Assembly (NCBI RefSeq): GCF_000758525.1
Contig: NZ_CP009241.1
Location: 6,634,001 to 6,698,000, forward strand
Direction of reading: 5' to 3'
Source: Paenibacillus sp. FSL H7-0357
GTDB lineage: Bacteria; Bacillota; Bacilli; Paenibacillales; Paenibacillaceae
Length of the DNA stretch: 64,000 nt
Position numbers and translations under genes: made by a program. Under the pieces are notes generated by a model. The model was not told where the DNA came from, did no database searches, and saw only the letters and a program-made list of their open reading frames with translations. Below, piece after piece: positions 10,009 through 17,981 of the stretch. The stretch's first letter is position 1. Every line of letters begins with the position of its first letter.

Positions 10009-10374
10009 ATGAAAAAATTAGCCAGCTTAACAGTAGCAATGGGTCTTATGGCTTCCATAGCCGCAACGGCTTCAGCTGCAGAAGTAACCAACACAACAAC
10101 TGTAACGGAAACGACTTACAGCCCCCGGTTTGAGACAGTAATCACACAATCAGACCTTAGACCAGCAACTCCTCAGATTATTTTGACAAAAGCAACACCT
10201 TTCTACGCTTCCATGAACAGCCCCGTTGCTACGGGTTTTCTCGGCGCTCAAACCCTTGACACTACAGGAAATATCCTGGTTGATTCGAACGGCAATGAAT
10301 GGAGAGAGATATACACCTGGTTGGGCATGCGCTGGATTAAGGTTCCCGCCTCCGCTTATGTAATCACTCCATAA
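10009..10374 (+). CDS. Secreted small SH3-like protein of unknown function
   Basis: A 121-residue exported protein. The signal peptide is clear (MKKLASLTVAMGLMASIAAT, cleavage near ASA-AE at 23/24). A Thr-rich linker follows, then a C-terminal segment (about 62-117) with TPFYASMNSPVATGFLG and IYTWLGMRWIKV, which resembles the YxxWLGxxWI end of bacterial SH3-like wall-targeting domains. No catalytic domain is present, so it may be a wall-associated adaptor or a secreted effector. The very strong GGGAGGA ribosome site suggests high expression. It lies convergent to an NlpC/P60 hydrolase that also carries SH3 domains. Confidence 0.75.
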   Translation: MKKLASLTVAMGLMASIAATASAAEVTNTTTVTETTYSPRFETVITQSDLRPATPQIILTKATPFYASMNSPVATGFLGAQTLDTTGNILVDSNGNEWREIYTWLGMRWIKVPASAYVITP

Positions 10375-10476
10375 ATCAGTTTTACGAGCAGCGCCCCGCT
10401 CCCAAACTCATACATAGCCATGCGGGGACTTGCCTTTTTAGTATAGATACACCCTTATGAGGGTGTATAGTGAAAC

Positions 10477-10515
10477 AGCCTGCGGACATCCAAAAGTCCT
10501 GACGGGCTTTTTTTC
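10477..10515 (+). terminator. Rho-independent terminator after the SH3-like gene
   Basis: AGCC-GCGGAC pairs with GTCC-GGGCT and is followed by a seven-T run on the plus strand. A second, smaller inverted repeat (ATACACCCT/AGGGTGTAT) lies just upstream at about 10447-10468. Confidence 0.7.
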
Positions 10516-10538
10516 TTTCATGCCCTAAACACAGGAAA

Positions 10539-10577
10539 GGCTATCCCTCAGCAGAAAATTCTACTGATGGGATAGCC
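10539..10577 (-). terminator. Hairpin terminating the NlpC/P60 gene
   Basis: GGCTATCCCTCAG (10539-10551) pairs with CTGATGGGATAGCC (10564-10577). On the minus strand it follows the NlpC/P60 stop by 70 bases and is trailed by a short TTT. Confidence 0.55.
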
Positions 10578-10647
10578 CCACAAAACATCCGCCCTAGTTC
10601 ACCCGTCACAAACTTGCGATGCTGTCGCTTCCTGTATGCATTTATAT

Positions 10648-11724
10648 TTAGCGGATGACCGAACCTCCGTAAAGGAAACGGTTCACCCAAGAAGCGCTTA
10701 ATTTATCTACCCGTACCCCGCCTGAAGATACGGAATACGTTTGCAGCATTTGTCCGTCACCCAGATACATGGCTACATGTGAAATTCTTGCCGCAGATTT
10801 GTCGATGCCTCCATAAGCAGAAGCTGAACTTCCTTTATAATCCATGAAGAACATCAGATCCCCGCGTTTCAGGCCGGAAATATCTGTGACAGTGTTGCTG
10901 TTCTGCTGTACCCAGGCTCCCTGTTGACGTGAATCAGCAGGCAGTTTCAAATTAGCTGCATCTATGAAGATCTGCCGGATAAAGTCGGAGCAATCGAAAG
11001 TGCTCGTGTCGCTTCTGCTTGATCCGAACTCATAGGGAGTTCCAAGATAACCCATGCCCGCGGCAATGACCCGTTCAATCACTGCTGATTGTGACGGAGC
11101 CGTTGGATCTGGCGCTGGCGCTGGTGTTGGATTCGGTGTTGGTGTTGGCGTTGGTGCTGGAGTAGACGTTCCGCCACCTACCGAGATATATTGATCTGCA
11201 GCACTTGTATAGCCTACAGTTCCGTCTGCAGCTTTTACTTTGTACCAGTAACTGTTCGTTTCTTCCAGAATAGCTACTTGATCGCCTCTATTTAAATACC
11301 CCAGTACTTTTCCGCTTGTAGAAGGCAGTTCCCGAAGACGGACCGAAGCTTGTATAACCCCTGTCTGTCCGGAAGATGTATTTCCAGATCCCGAACCCAC
11401 TCGAATATACTGCTCTCCCGCGCTGGTATAACCAACGGTTCCATCCGAAGTTCTGACTTTGTACCAATAGCTGTTCGTTTGTTCCACAATTGTTACCTGT
11501 TCACCTTCGTTTAAATAACGAAGCACACTACCGCTTGTGGAAGCGCTCGTGCGCAGACGAACTGAAGATTGTATAGTACCGGTTAATCCAGACGTTGCTG
11601 TCACTGCGAAATCTGAAGAAACCGAAGCTGCTTGCACCTTTTGCGGGCTGAAAACTCCCAATGATACTGCAAGTGATGCTGAGACCAGTAACGTTGCTGC
11701 AATCTGCTTATGTGATGTGATCAT
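10648..11724 (-). CDS. Secreted NlpC/P60 peptidoglycan endopeptidase with two SH3b domains
   Basis: A 358-residue exported wall hydrolase. A signal peptide (cleavage near 32-33, KVQA-AS) is followed by two bacterial SH3 domains (about 47-110 and 120-183) that share NSYWYKV and DGTVGYTSA, a Pro/Thr-rich linker (about 185-212) and an NlpC/P60 domain (about 213-358). The catalytic Cys245 sits in TFDCSDF and His316 in ARISHVAMYLG, so the enzyme appears active. Such enzymes cut D-Glu-diaminopimelate bonds in stem peptides. It is monocistronic, with a hairpin 70 bases downstream. Confidence 0.92.
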   Translation of the reverse strand: MITSHKQIAATLLVSASLAVSLGVFSPQKVQAASVSSDFAVTATSGLTGTIQSSVRLRTSASTSGSVLRYLNEGEQVTIVEQTNSYWYKVRTSDGTVGYTSAGEQYIRVGSGSGNTSSGQTGVIQASVRLRELPSTSGKVLGYLNRGDQVAILEETNSYWYKVKAADGTVGYTSAADQYISVGGGTSTPAPTPTPTPNPTPAPAPDPTAPSQSAVIERVIAAGMGYLGTPYEFGSSRSDTSTFDCSDFIRQIFIDAANLKLPADSRQQGAWVQQNSNTVTDISGLKRGDLMFFMDYKGSSASAYGGIDKSAARISHVAMYLGDGQMLQTYSVSSGGVRVDKLSASWVNRFLYGGSVIR

Positions 11725-11936
11725 AGCGTTCCCCCGCTTAGCAAAATGAGAAAATCAACAACGGCGCGCGCTACGTTTGTTGCTTTCTGCCCTCATTATA
11801 GGCTTAGCCGGGAATTGGAACATGCTCCAAATTTCACAAAAAAGCTTGCCACTTTATGGTAAGTACCAGGTCTATAGTCTTGAATTCTCCTTGGATTTGG
11901 TGGAAATTACAGATAACTAGAAGAAATTAAGGATTT

Positions 11937-12806
11937 TTAACCTTTAGGTTCTACATGGACCTGCACATTCATTATATTATGCAATTTGCTCATTCTATCT
12001 TCAATGGAATCGCTGATCTCATGACCTTCCAATACGGTAATTTCGGCATCCACTTCCACAACAACATCCACCAGCACATGATTTCCATGAACACGGGCCT
12101 TGAGGTCCTTGATCCCTTCCACACCCGGCGTCCGGGCAATCGTGCTGCGCAAATCCAGCAGCTTATCTTCATCAAAGCCGTCAGTCAACCGGTATGTCGA
12201 ATCACGAAAAATATCCCAAGCTGTCTTGGAAATCAGCAGACCGACAGCAACCGCAGCAGCGGAATCGATCCATGGCAGTCCGAACTGTGCGCCAACGATT
12301 CCAACAGCAGCACCGATACTCACCATTGCATCGGAAAAATTGTCCTTAGCCGCAGCCATGAGTGCACTATTGTTAATCTGCTTCGCCAGCCGCTTGTTAT
12401 AGATATAGACTCCCATCATGGCAACCGCACACACTACCGCCACACCTGCTGACCAAAGCTGCGGCACCTCCTTGGCTCCTTCGAATAAAGACCGGACCGC
12501 TTCTACAATAACCTGAATTCCGACCATAGCCATAATAAAGGATGCCAGCAATGCAGCTACGGTCTCGGCGCGGAAATGCCCGTACGTATGATCCGAGTCA
12601 GGCGGCTTCCGCGAGATGCGCAGCCCGATTAGTACCGCAAGTGAAGCGACAATGTCCGTCAGATTATTGAATCCGTCTGCAAGCAGCGCGCTGGAAGCGA
12701 ACAAGTACCCGCTGACCAGCTTTAAGGCGGACAGAATAAGATAAGCAATAATGCTGATCAAGGCCCCCCGTTCACCTTTGCGTATATCTTCATAAATATC
12801 GGCCAA
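11937..12806 (-). CDS. Cation diffusion facilitator metal exporter
   Basis: About 289 residues, six transmembrane helices and a cytoplasmic C-terminal ferredoxin-like domain, as in CDF exporters of divalent metals (Zn, Mn, Co, Fe). The metal-site residues appear in TM2 (ADGFNNLTD) and TM5 (AAAKDNFSDA), and the C-terminal domain contains VHGNHVLVDVVVEVD. An upstream in-frame ATG (12899) would add 31 residues of non-family sequence. A TTG at 12806 with GGGGGG seven bases before it gives the usual family length and is preferred. The second A-site residue being Asn (DGFNNLTD) may affect metal preference. No operon partner is visible. Confidence 0.85.
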   Translation of the reverse strand: MADIYEDIRKGERGALISIIAYLILSALKLVSGYLFASSALLADGFNNLTDIVASLAVLIGLRISRKPPDSDHTYGHFRAETVAALLASFIMAMVGIQVIVEAVRSLFEGAKEVPQLWSAGVAVVCAVAMMGVYIYNKRLAKQINNSALMAAAKDNFSDAMVSIGAAVGIVGAQFGLPWIDSAAAVAVGLLISKTAWDIFRDSTYRLTDGFDEDKLLDLRSTIARTPGVEGIKDLKARVHGNHVLVDVVVEVDAEITVLEGHEISDSIEDRMSKLHNIMNVQVHVEPKG

Positions 12807-12942
12807 TTCCTGTCCCCCCCTATACCCGGTTTCTTTACTGCCCCTCCGGTAAATCATGCTTTGATTTATTCTTGCCCTTGTGACTGCATTTAAAAACAAT
12901 TAGAATAAAGTAAAGGACTTGCTTTATAAGGGGGTTAACATA

Positions 12943-13128
12943 ATGAGCGAAAGTAATGATAAACCAAAGATCAACTTGGCTGATGCCATCCGCCAGAAGC
13001 TGGAACAGAAGAAACAGCAGTCATCCGCTAAACCGGGTTCTTCCTTTCAAGCCGGTTCAGCGAAGCCGCTAAAGAGTCAAAATAACAAGAAGCCAAACAA
13101 TCAGCGCCGCCGTACAGGTGGTTCTTAG
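12943..13128 (+). CDS. Small basic hydrophilic protein, unknown
   Basis: A 61-residue lysine/glutamine-rich protein (pI clearly basic) with no hydrophobic segment, starting MSESNDKPKINLADAIRQKL and ending in an Asn/Lys/Arg-rich, probably disordered tail. AAGGGGG precedes the ATG by eight bases, which favours it over an upstream TTG. The length, ribosome site and following terminator make it a likely real gene. Function is not recognised. Confidence 0.65.
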   Translation: MSESNDKPKINLADAIRQKLEQKKQQSSAKPGSSFQAGSAKPLKSQNNKKPNNQRRRTGGS

Positions 13129-13171
13129 GAATTATGGCATGTGCAAGTCGCATTTCACACTATATTTGAAC

Positions 13172-13216
13172 ATAAACGGCTGCGTTATCCCTCACAAGGG
13201 GTAACGCAGCCGTTTT
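13172..13216. terminator. Bidirectional terminator between convergent genes
   Basis: AAACGGCTGCGTTA pairs with TAACGCAGCCGTTTT around a short loop, giving A/T-rich flanks in both directions. It serves the small basic protein gene (plus) and the ABC-F gene (minus). Confidence 0.8.
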
Positions 13217-13254
13217 GCTATGAACGAATTACTGTTCATTCTTTCAGTTATCTC

Positions 13255-14880
13255 TTAAGCTTCCACAGGATACATGCGCTGGCGCATTTCCTTAATTTCC
13301 GGGTTCTCCAGATATTCATCATAGCTCATCGAGCGGTCGATAACTCCGGTAGGGGTAATCTCGATGATGCGGTTGGCAATCGTCTGGATGAACTGATGGT
13401 CATGCGAAGTGAACAAAATGGTTCCGTCGAAATCAATCAGCCCGTTATTCAGCGCCGTGATAGACTCCAGATCCAAGTGGTTGGTAGGCTCATCAAACAC
13501 TAGCACATTCGCACCGTTCAGCATCATTTTGGCCAGCATACAGCGGACCTTCTCGCCTCCGGACAGGACGCTTGCTTTCTTCAGCGCTTCTTCACCGGCA
13601 AACAGCATCCGGCCGAGGAATCCGCGGAGGAAGGTTTCATCCTGATCCTTGGAATATTGGCGCAGCCATTCTACCAGGTTCATGTTTACCCCGTCGAAAT
13701 AGCTGGAGTTGTCTTTCGGGAAATAGGCCTGGGTTGTTGTTACTCCCCATGCATATTCACCGGCATCCGCTTCCTTCTCACCCATGATGACATCAAACAG
13801 CAGTGATTTAGGCTGTGAATATGGACCTACAAAAGCGATCTTATCCCCTTTGTTCACCACAAAGCTGATTTCATCGAGCAGCTTCTCGCCTTCAACGGAT
13901 TTGCTCAGCCCGCTGATGGTAAGCAGCTGCTTGCCTGCTTCACGTTCCGGCTTGAAGTTGAGGAACGGATATTTCCGGTTGGAGGGACGGATGTCGTCCA
14001 AAGTAATTTTCTCCAGCTGCTTCTTACGCGAAGTCGCTTGTTTGGACTTGGAGGCATTGGCCGAGAAACGCTGGATAAATGCCTGCAGCTCCTTCATCTT
14101 GTCTTCCTTCTTCTTGTTCGAGTCGCGCTGCAGGGCCTGGGCCAATTGGCTGGACTCATACCAGAAGTCGTAGTTGCCGACATACATTTGAATTTTGCCA
14201 AAGTCGATGTCCGCAATATGTGTACATACTTTGTTCAAGAAGTGACGGTCATGGGATACGACGATAACGGTGCCTTCGTAGTCCATAAGGAAGTTCTCCA
14301 GCCAGCCGATGGATTCAAGATCCAAATGGTTGGTAGGCTCATCGAGCAGCAGGTTGTTCGGACGTCCGAACAGGGCTTGCGCAAGCAGCACCCGTACCTT
14401 TTCGTTGCCGCTGAGTTCGGCCATTTTCTTGTCATGCATTTCACGCATAATGCCCAGACCGATCAGCATGGCCGCCGCATCCGGCTCGGCATCCCAGCCG
14501 TTCAGCTCGGCAAATTCGCCTTCAAGCTCACCGGCGCGCAGTCCGTCAGCCTCTGTGAAATCACTTTTGGCGTATAGCGCATCCTTCTCCTTCATGATCT
14601 CATAAAGACGGGTATGCCCCATAATTACCGTTTCCAGCACCAAAAATTCATCGTACTCGAAATGGTTCTGCTTCAGTATCGCCAGTCGTTCACCGGGGGT
14701 GATATGAACGTCCCCGATATTTGCTTCAATTTCACCGGACAAAATTTTCAGGAACGTCGATTTGCCGGCCCCGTTCGCTCCGATCAAGCCGTAGCAGTTG
14801 CCGGGTGTGAATTTTATGTTTACATCCTCAAATAGTGCGCGTTTTCCGTAGCGGAGTGTTACGCCGCTTGTGCTAATCAT
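13255..14880 (-). CDS. ABC-F family ATPase (YkpA/YbiT-like)
   Basis: A 541-residue soluble protein with two ABC ATPase domains and no transmembrane segment, as in ABC-F factors that act on the ribosome. NBD1 has Walker A GANGAGKST, signature LSGNEKVRVLLAQAL and Walker B LLLDEPTNHLD. The linker (about 240-310) is Lys-rich. NBD2 has signature LSGGEKVRCMLAKMM and Walker B VLVFDEPTNHLD but an altered P-loop, GPYSQPKS, in which the last glycine is replaced by proline. Length and order fit the YkpA/YbiT subgroup, which is not a known antibiotic-resistance type. It is monocistronic. Confidence 0.9.
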   Translation of the reverse strand: MISTSGVTLRYGKRALFEDVNIKFTPGNCYGLIGANGAGKSTFLKILSGEIEANIGDVHITPGERLAILKQNHFEYDEFLVLETVIMGHTRLYEIMKEKDALYAKSDFTEADGLRAGELEGEFAELNGWDAEPDAAAMLIGLGIMREMHDKKMAELSGNEKVRVLLAQALFGRPNNLLLDEPTNHLDLESIGWLENFLMDYEGTVIVVSHDRHFLNKVCTHIADIDFGKIQMYVGNYDFWYESSQLAQALQRDSNKKKEDKMKELQAFIQRFSANASKSKQATSRKKQLEKITLDDIRPSNRKYPFLNFKPEREAGKQLLTISGLSKSVEGEKLLDEISFVVNKGDKIAFVGPYSQPKSLLFDVIMGEKEADAGEYAWGVTTTQAYFPKDNSSYFDGVNMNLVEWLRQYSKDQDETFLRGFLGRMLFAGEEALKKASVLSGGEKVRCMLAKMMLNGANVLVFDEPTNHLDLESITALNNGLIDFDGTILFTSHDHQFIQTIANRIIEITPTGVIDRSMSYDEYLENPEIKEMRQRMYPVEA

Positions 14881-14945
14881 TAAGCATTACCATCCTTTTC
14901 ACTTAGGGTTTCGGCTCATTATAGCATAAAATCAAGCAAAAGAGG

Positions 14946-15020
14946 CCCAAGAAGGAACTGCTTTGCCGTCTTTTTCAAGCAAACTGGACGTTTCCGGGCA
15001 AAATACAGAGATCCGTATAG
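14946..15020. repeat. Dispersed intergenic repeat, copy A
   Basis: The segment shares GAACTGCTTTGCCGTC, then TTTTT, a variable stretch, CGTTTC and AAATA in the same order and spacing as 52844-52930. Both copies lie between genes. It looks like a diverged member of a short interspersed family. Confidence 0.5.
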
Positions 15021-15080
15021 CGTCCAACATCAAATAGGCCGGATTGCGGAAAATCCGTGCTTGCCGCTTGCCCGGCCGGG

Positions 15081-16076
15081 CTATTGGCGGGAATCACGCT
15101 CTTCGGGATGCACCACCAATGTTTCACCGTAACCCAGTGTGCGGATACGCTCTGCACGGATTCCATGAGCCTCGCGGGCCAGCTCCATCCGGTCCAGCGC
15201 TTCCCGCGCCGTATCGTCAGCCAGCCGGAAGGTGCCGAAATGCATCGGAATCATCAATTCTGCTCCTACATCTATAAAGGCCTGAACCGCCTCTTCGGGA
15301 TTCACATGCTGTGAATTCATAAACCACTCCGGCTCGTAAGCCCCGATCGGCATCAGGGCGACATGGAGCTTAAACCGGCTGCCTATCTCCTTAAAGCCCG
15401 GAAAGAAGCCGCTGTCTCCGGCAAAATACAGATTCGGCGGAAGCTTCGGCTTTGCTCCGTCCCCCTCCCCTTTCGGGTGTTTGCCGGGATCGGCAGGTTC
15501 CAGCACATAGCCGCCCCAATGGGACGAATTGGTATCGAACGGCGTCCGCCGGGTCCAGTGCTGGGTTGGTACAAATGTAAGCTTAACCGCCCCCAGTGTG
15601 AGCTCCTCCCACCACTGCATTTCCAGGCAGTTGGCGAAACCTTTGCGCAGCATCTTCCGCTTCAGGCCCACAGGTACAACGAGCGTTGTACCTGTCCGGT
15701 ATAATTTGCGGATGGAGGCAATATGGAGGTGGTCGTAGTGAGAGTGGGAGATCAGAATCAGATCAACCGGCGGAACCTCACCCAGCGGGATGCCCGGCTG
15801 GCCGATCCGTTTCTCAAAGCCGAGCCGCCGCGCCCATATCGGGTCGGTAATAATGTTCATCCCTTCATATTGCAGAAAAAAAGTCGAGTGCCCGATCCAG
15901 GTAATCGTGGTCTCCAGCCGGTTCCCGGCCAGATAAGATACCTGCGGCGGATGGTTTGGCACTTTATAGGTATAATCCTTCTTCTTGCGGCGGCGTTCCT
16001 CACGCCACTGGCGGAATTCCTTAAGCGTTTTGTCTGTACTGACATTATCGACGTTATTGTATCGGATTTTAGCCAT
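15081..16076 (-). CDS. MBL-fold metallohydrolase (NAPE-PLD-like)
   Basis: A 331-residue cytoplasmic protein with the metallo-beta-lactamase fold. The metal-binding HxHxDH motif appears as SHSHYDHLH, the upstream strand as TWIGHSTFFLQYEG, later ligands as YFAGDSG, and PMHFGTF near 280. The arrangement resembles the NAPE-hydrolysing phospholipase D-like / L-ascorbate-6-phosphate lactonase-like branch (Lactamase_B_2), whose bacterial substrates are mostly unknown. Translation starts at ATG 16076 with AAGGAGAGGTGC upstream. It is monocistronic and divergent from the CvfC-like gene. Confidence 0.85.
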   Translation of the reverse strand: MAKIRYNNVDNVSTDKTLKEFRQWREERRRKKKDYTYKVPNHPPQVSYLAGNRLETTITWIGHSTFFLQYEGMNIITDPIWARRLGFEKRIGQPGIPLGEVPPVDLILISHSHYDHLHIASIRKLYRTGTTLVVPVGLKRKMLRKGFANCLEMQWWEELTLGAVKLTFVPTQHWTRRTPFDTNSSHWGGYVLEPADPGKHPKGEGDGAKPKLPPNLYFAGDSGFFPGFKEIGSRFKLHVALMPIGAYEPEWFMNSQHVNPEEAVQAFIDVGAELMIPMHFGTFRLADDTAREALDRMELAREAHGIRAERIRTLGYGETLVVHPEERDSRQ

Positions 16077-16302
16077 TCCAGCACCTCTCCTTAAAAGGCT
16101 TGCCGGAAGAACTACAGGGCAAGCTCAATAGCTTTACTATATGATTCCGCATAGTCATTTGCAAAATTCCAAAGGCAAAGTAGGGCTGCAGTCAACTTGA
16201 AAGCAGCGATGAACCTCTGCGCGTCCGGCCAGATGCACCTTACATTTAGTACAAATTTTACCCACTTCCGCCTGGACTTAAGCGGCTGCCCCGGTAACCC
16301 TT

Positions 16303-16330
16303 TTGGATTTGAGGCATGAAATGATGTAAA
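16303..16330 (+). promoter_or_regulatory. Candidate promoter of the CvfC-like gene
   Basis: TTGGAT (16303-16308) and TGTAAA (16325-16330) are 16 bases apart, about 50 bases ahead of the ATG at 16382. AAGGGGG precedes the start. The rest of the 16077-16302 gap shows nothing clear. Confidence 0.35.
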
Positions 16331-16381
16331 ATGCGGGTAAAGAACACGGCACGAATGCCGTTCAAGGGGGAAGCCTAACGT

Positions 16382-17515
16382 ATGAAGATCACATTTATTG
16401 AACCGACTCCAAGTCCAAATACGATGAAGCTTCATCTGGATGAAAGCCTGGAGCCCGGAATACGCCGGACCTATACACCGGAAAGCCAGCGCACCGCGCC
16501 CTCCTGGGCACGGGATATGCTGAGCATTCCAGGCGTCACCAGCATTTATCATGCTGCCGATTTCGCCGCGCTTGAACGCAAGGGCAGCGCCGATTGGGCG
16601 GCAATCCTCCGCGAGGTGCAGAGTCGTTTCGGCGCTGACGGCCTAAGCGCGGATTTCGACCTCGCTGATGAGAATGCAGGTGCCCACTTCGGAGAATCAC
16701 AGGTATTCGTGCAGATGTTCCGCGGCATCCCGATTCAGATCCGCGTCAAGACGGGCGCGAGTGAGGAGCGCATCGCCCTTGCCGCCCGTTTCACGCAGGC
16801 GGTGACGGATGTGGCCAGCGCCGTGATGATCAAGGAGCGCAAGCTCACCGATTACGGCATGCGTTACGGCGAGCCGGCCGACATTGCGCGCGAGGTGGAG
16901 CAGGAGCTGGAAGCGGCGTATCCGCAGGAACGCCTCGACTCGCTCGTGCAGCAGGCCATCGCGCACGGGACCGCCGGCGAGTTCATCGAGCAGCGGCAGA
17001 AGAAGGATCAGGCCGAGCTGCTGCGAGACCTGAAGCATGAGGATTGGCGCGTGCGCTACGCCGCGCTGGAGGATCTGGCTCCTACGGCAGAGCTCCTGCC
17101 GGAGCTGCGCACGGCGCTGCACGACCCCAAGCTGCAGCTCCGCAGGCTTGCGGTCGTGTACCTGGGCGACCTTCGCACGCCCGAGGCGATGGAGCTGCTC
17201 TACGAGGCGATGAGAGACAGCGCCCCGGCGGTGCGGCGCACAGCCGGCGATACGCTCTCCGACATCGGCGATCCGGCAGCAACGCCGGTGATGACGGCGT
17301 CGCTGACAGACGCCAGCAAGCTTGTCCGCTGGCGGGCTGCACGTTTCCTCTATGAGGTCGGCACAGCTGAAGCCGAAGAGGCACTGAAGGCGGCAGCGGA
17401 CGATCCGGAGTTCGAGGTGGGCCTCCAGGCCAGAATGGCGCTGGAACGCATATCCTCCGGTGAAGAAGCTGCCGGAACCGTCTGGCAGCAGATGTCGGAG
17501 CGCCGCCGCAACTGA
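16382..17515 (+). CDS. CvfC-like conserved virulence factor C family, Nfu N-domain plus HEAT repeats
   Basis: A 377-residue cytoplasmic protein. The N-terminal part (about 1-90) resembles the Nfu/NifU N-terminal scaffold domain (MKITFIEPTPSPNTMKLHLD, SIPGVTSIYHAADF). The middle (about 95-200) fits the virulence factor domain found in CvfC. The C-terminal part (about 215-370) carries HEAT/PBS-lyase-type repeats such as DWRVRYAALEDLA and APAVRRTAGDTLSDIGD. Family members influence virulence gene expression in staphylococci, but the molecular role is not established. The 3' two-thirds are markedly GC-rich compared with neighbours. It starts at ATG with AAGGGGG about 11 bases upstream. Confidence 0.82.
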   Translation: MKITFIEPTPSPNTMKLHLDESLEPGIRRTYTPESQRTAPSWARDMLSIPGVTSIYHAADFAALERKGSADWAAILREVQSRFGADGLSADFDLADENAGAHFGESQVFVQMFRGIPIQIRVKTGASEERIALAARFTQAVTDVASAVMIKERKLTDYGMRYGEPADIAREVEQELEAAYPQERLDSLVQQAIAHGTAGEFIEQRQKKDQAELLRDLKHEDWRVRYAALEDLAPTAELLPELRTALHDPKLQLRRLAVVYLGDLRTPEAMELLYEAMRDSAPAVRRTAGDTLSDIGDPAATPVMTASLTDASKLVRWRAARFLYEVGTAEAEEALKAAADDPEFEVGLQARMALERISSGEEAAGTVWQQMSERRRN

Positions 17516-17612
17516 CGCCAACATCCCTATATTTGTCATTGCTTGCGATGCCAAGTTGCATTATACTAATTCCTGTTGTGTTCATAGTATAAAGATAGCC
17601 TCATCATACCTA

Positions 17613-17815
17613 AGATGAGGTAGAGGTCGCGAATATTAAGAGTACGCGCGTGGAGACGTTAAAGAGCCGTCTGTGAAACGCCGCCGAAAGGAATATCCGC
17701 CGAAGTCTCTGCAGCCGCTCTTGTCAGCTGCAAGACTGGGGCCGTCGCCGAAAGGCACGGAACTGTCACAGTGCACCGCCGGTCAGAAACCGCGGGCCGC
17801 CACTGTGTTGCGCTA
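17613..17815 (+). ncRNA. Lysine riboswitch (L-box) aptamer
   Basis: The leader of the lysine permease shows the conserved order of L-box elements: TAGAGGTCGCG (17621), AGTA (17641), GCCGAAAGGA (17683), GCCGAAGT (17699), CTGGGGCCG, GCCGAAAGGC (17746) and ACTGTCACAGT (17762). An intrinsic terminator follows at 17853-17882, so lysine binding should favour premature termination and lower transporter expression. Exact helix ends are estimates. Confidence 0.93.
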
Positions 17816-17852
17816 TCTTAACAGGGAGTATGATGCGGAGCTGTAATACAGG

Positions 17853-17882
17853 AAACCGCAGAATCCGTCTGCGGTTTTTTTT
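17853..17882 (+). terminator. Riboswitch-controlled intrinsic terminator
   Basis: AAACCGCAGA pairs with TCTGCGGTTT around ATCCG and is followed by a run of eight Ts. It is the expression platform of the lysine riboswitch, about 100 bases before the permease start. Confidence 0.9.
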
Positions 17883-17981
17883 GCGCTTTCAGGATGCCCC
17901 CTCCCTTATAAAGGGAAGGCGGCGACTCAGCACTCCCTATTCATGAACAGAAACATGATCATCTGAAGGAGTGTCCTATTC

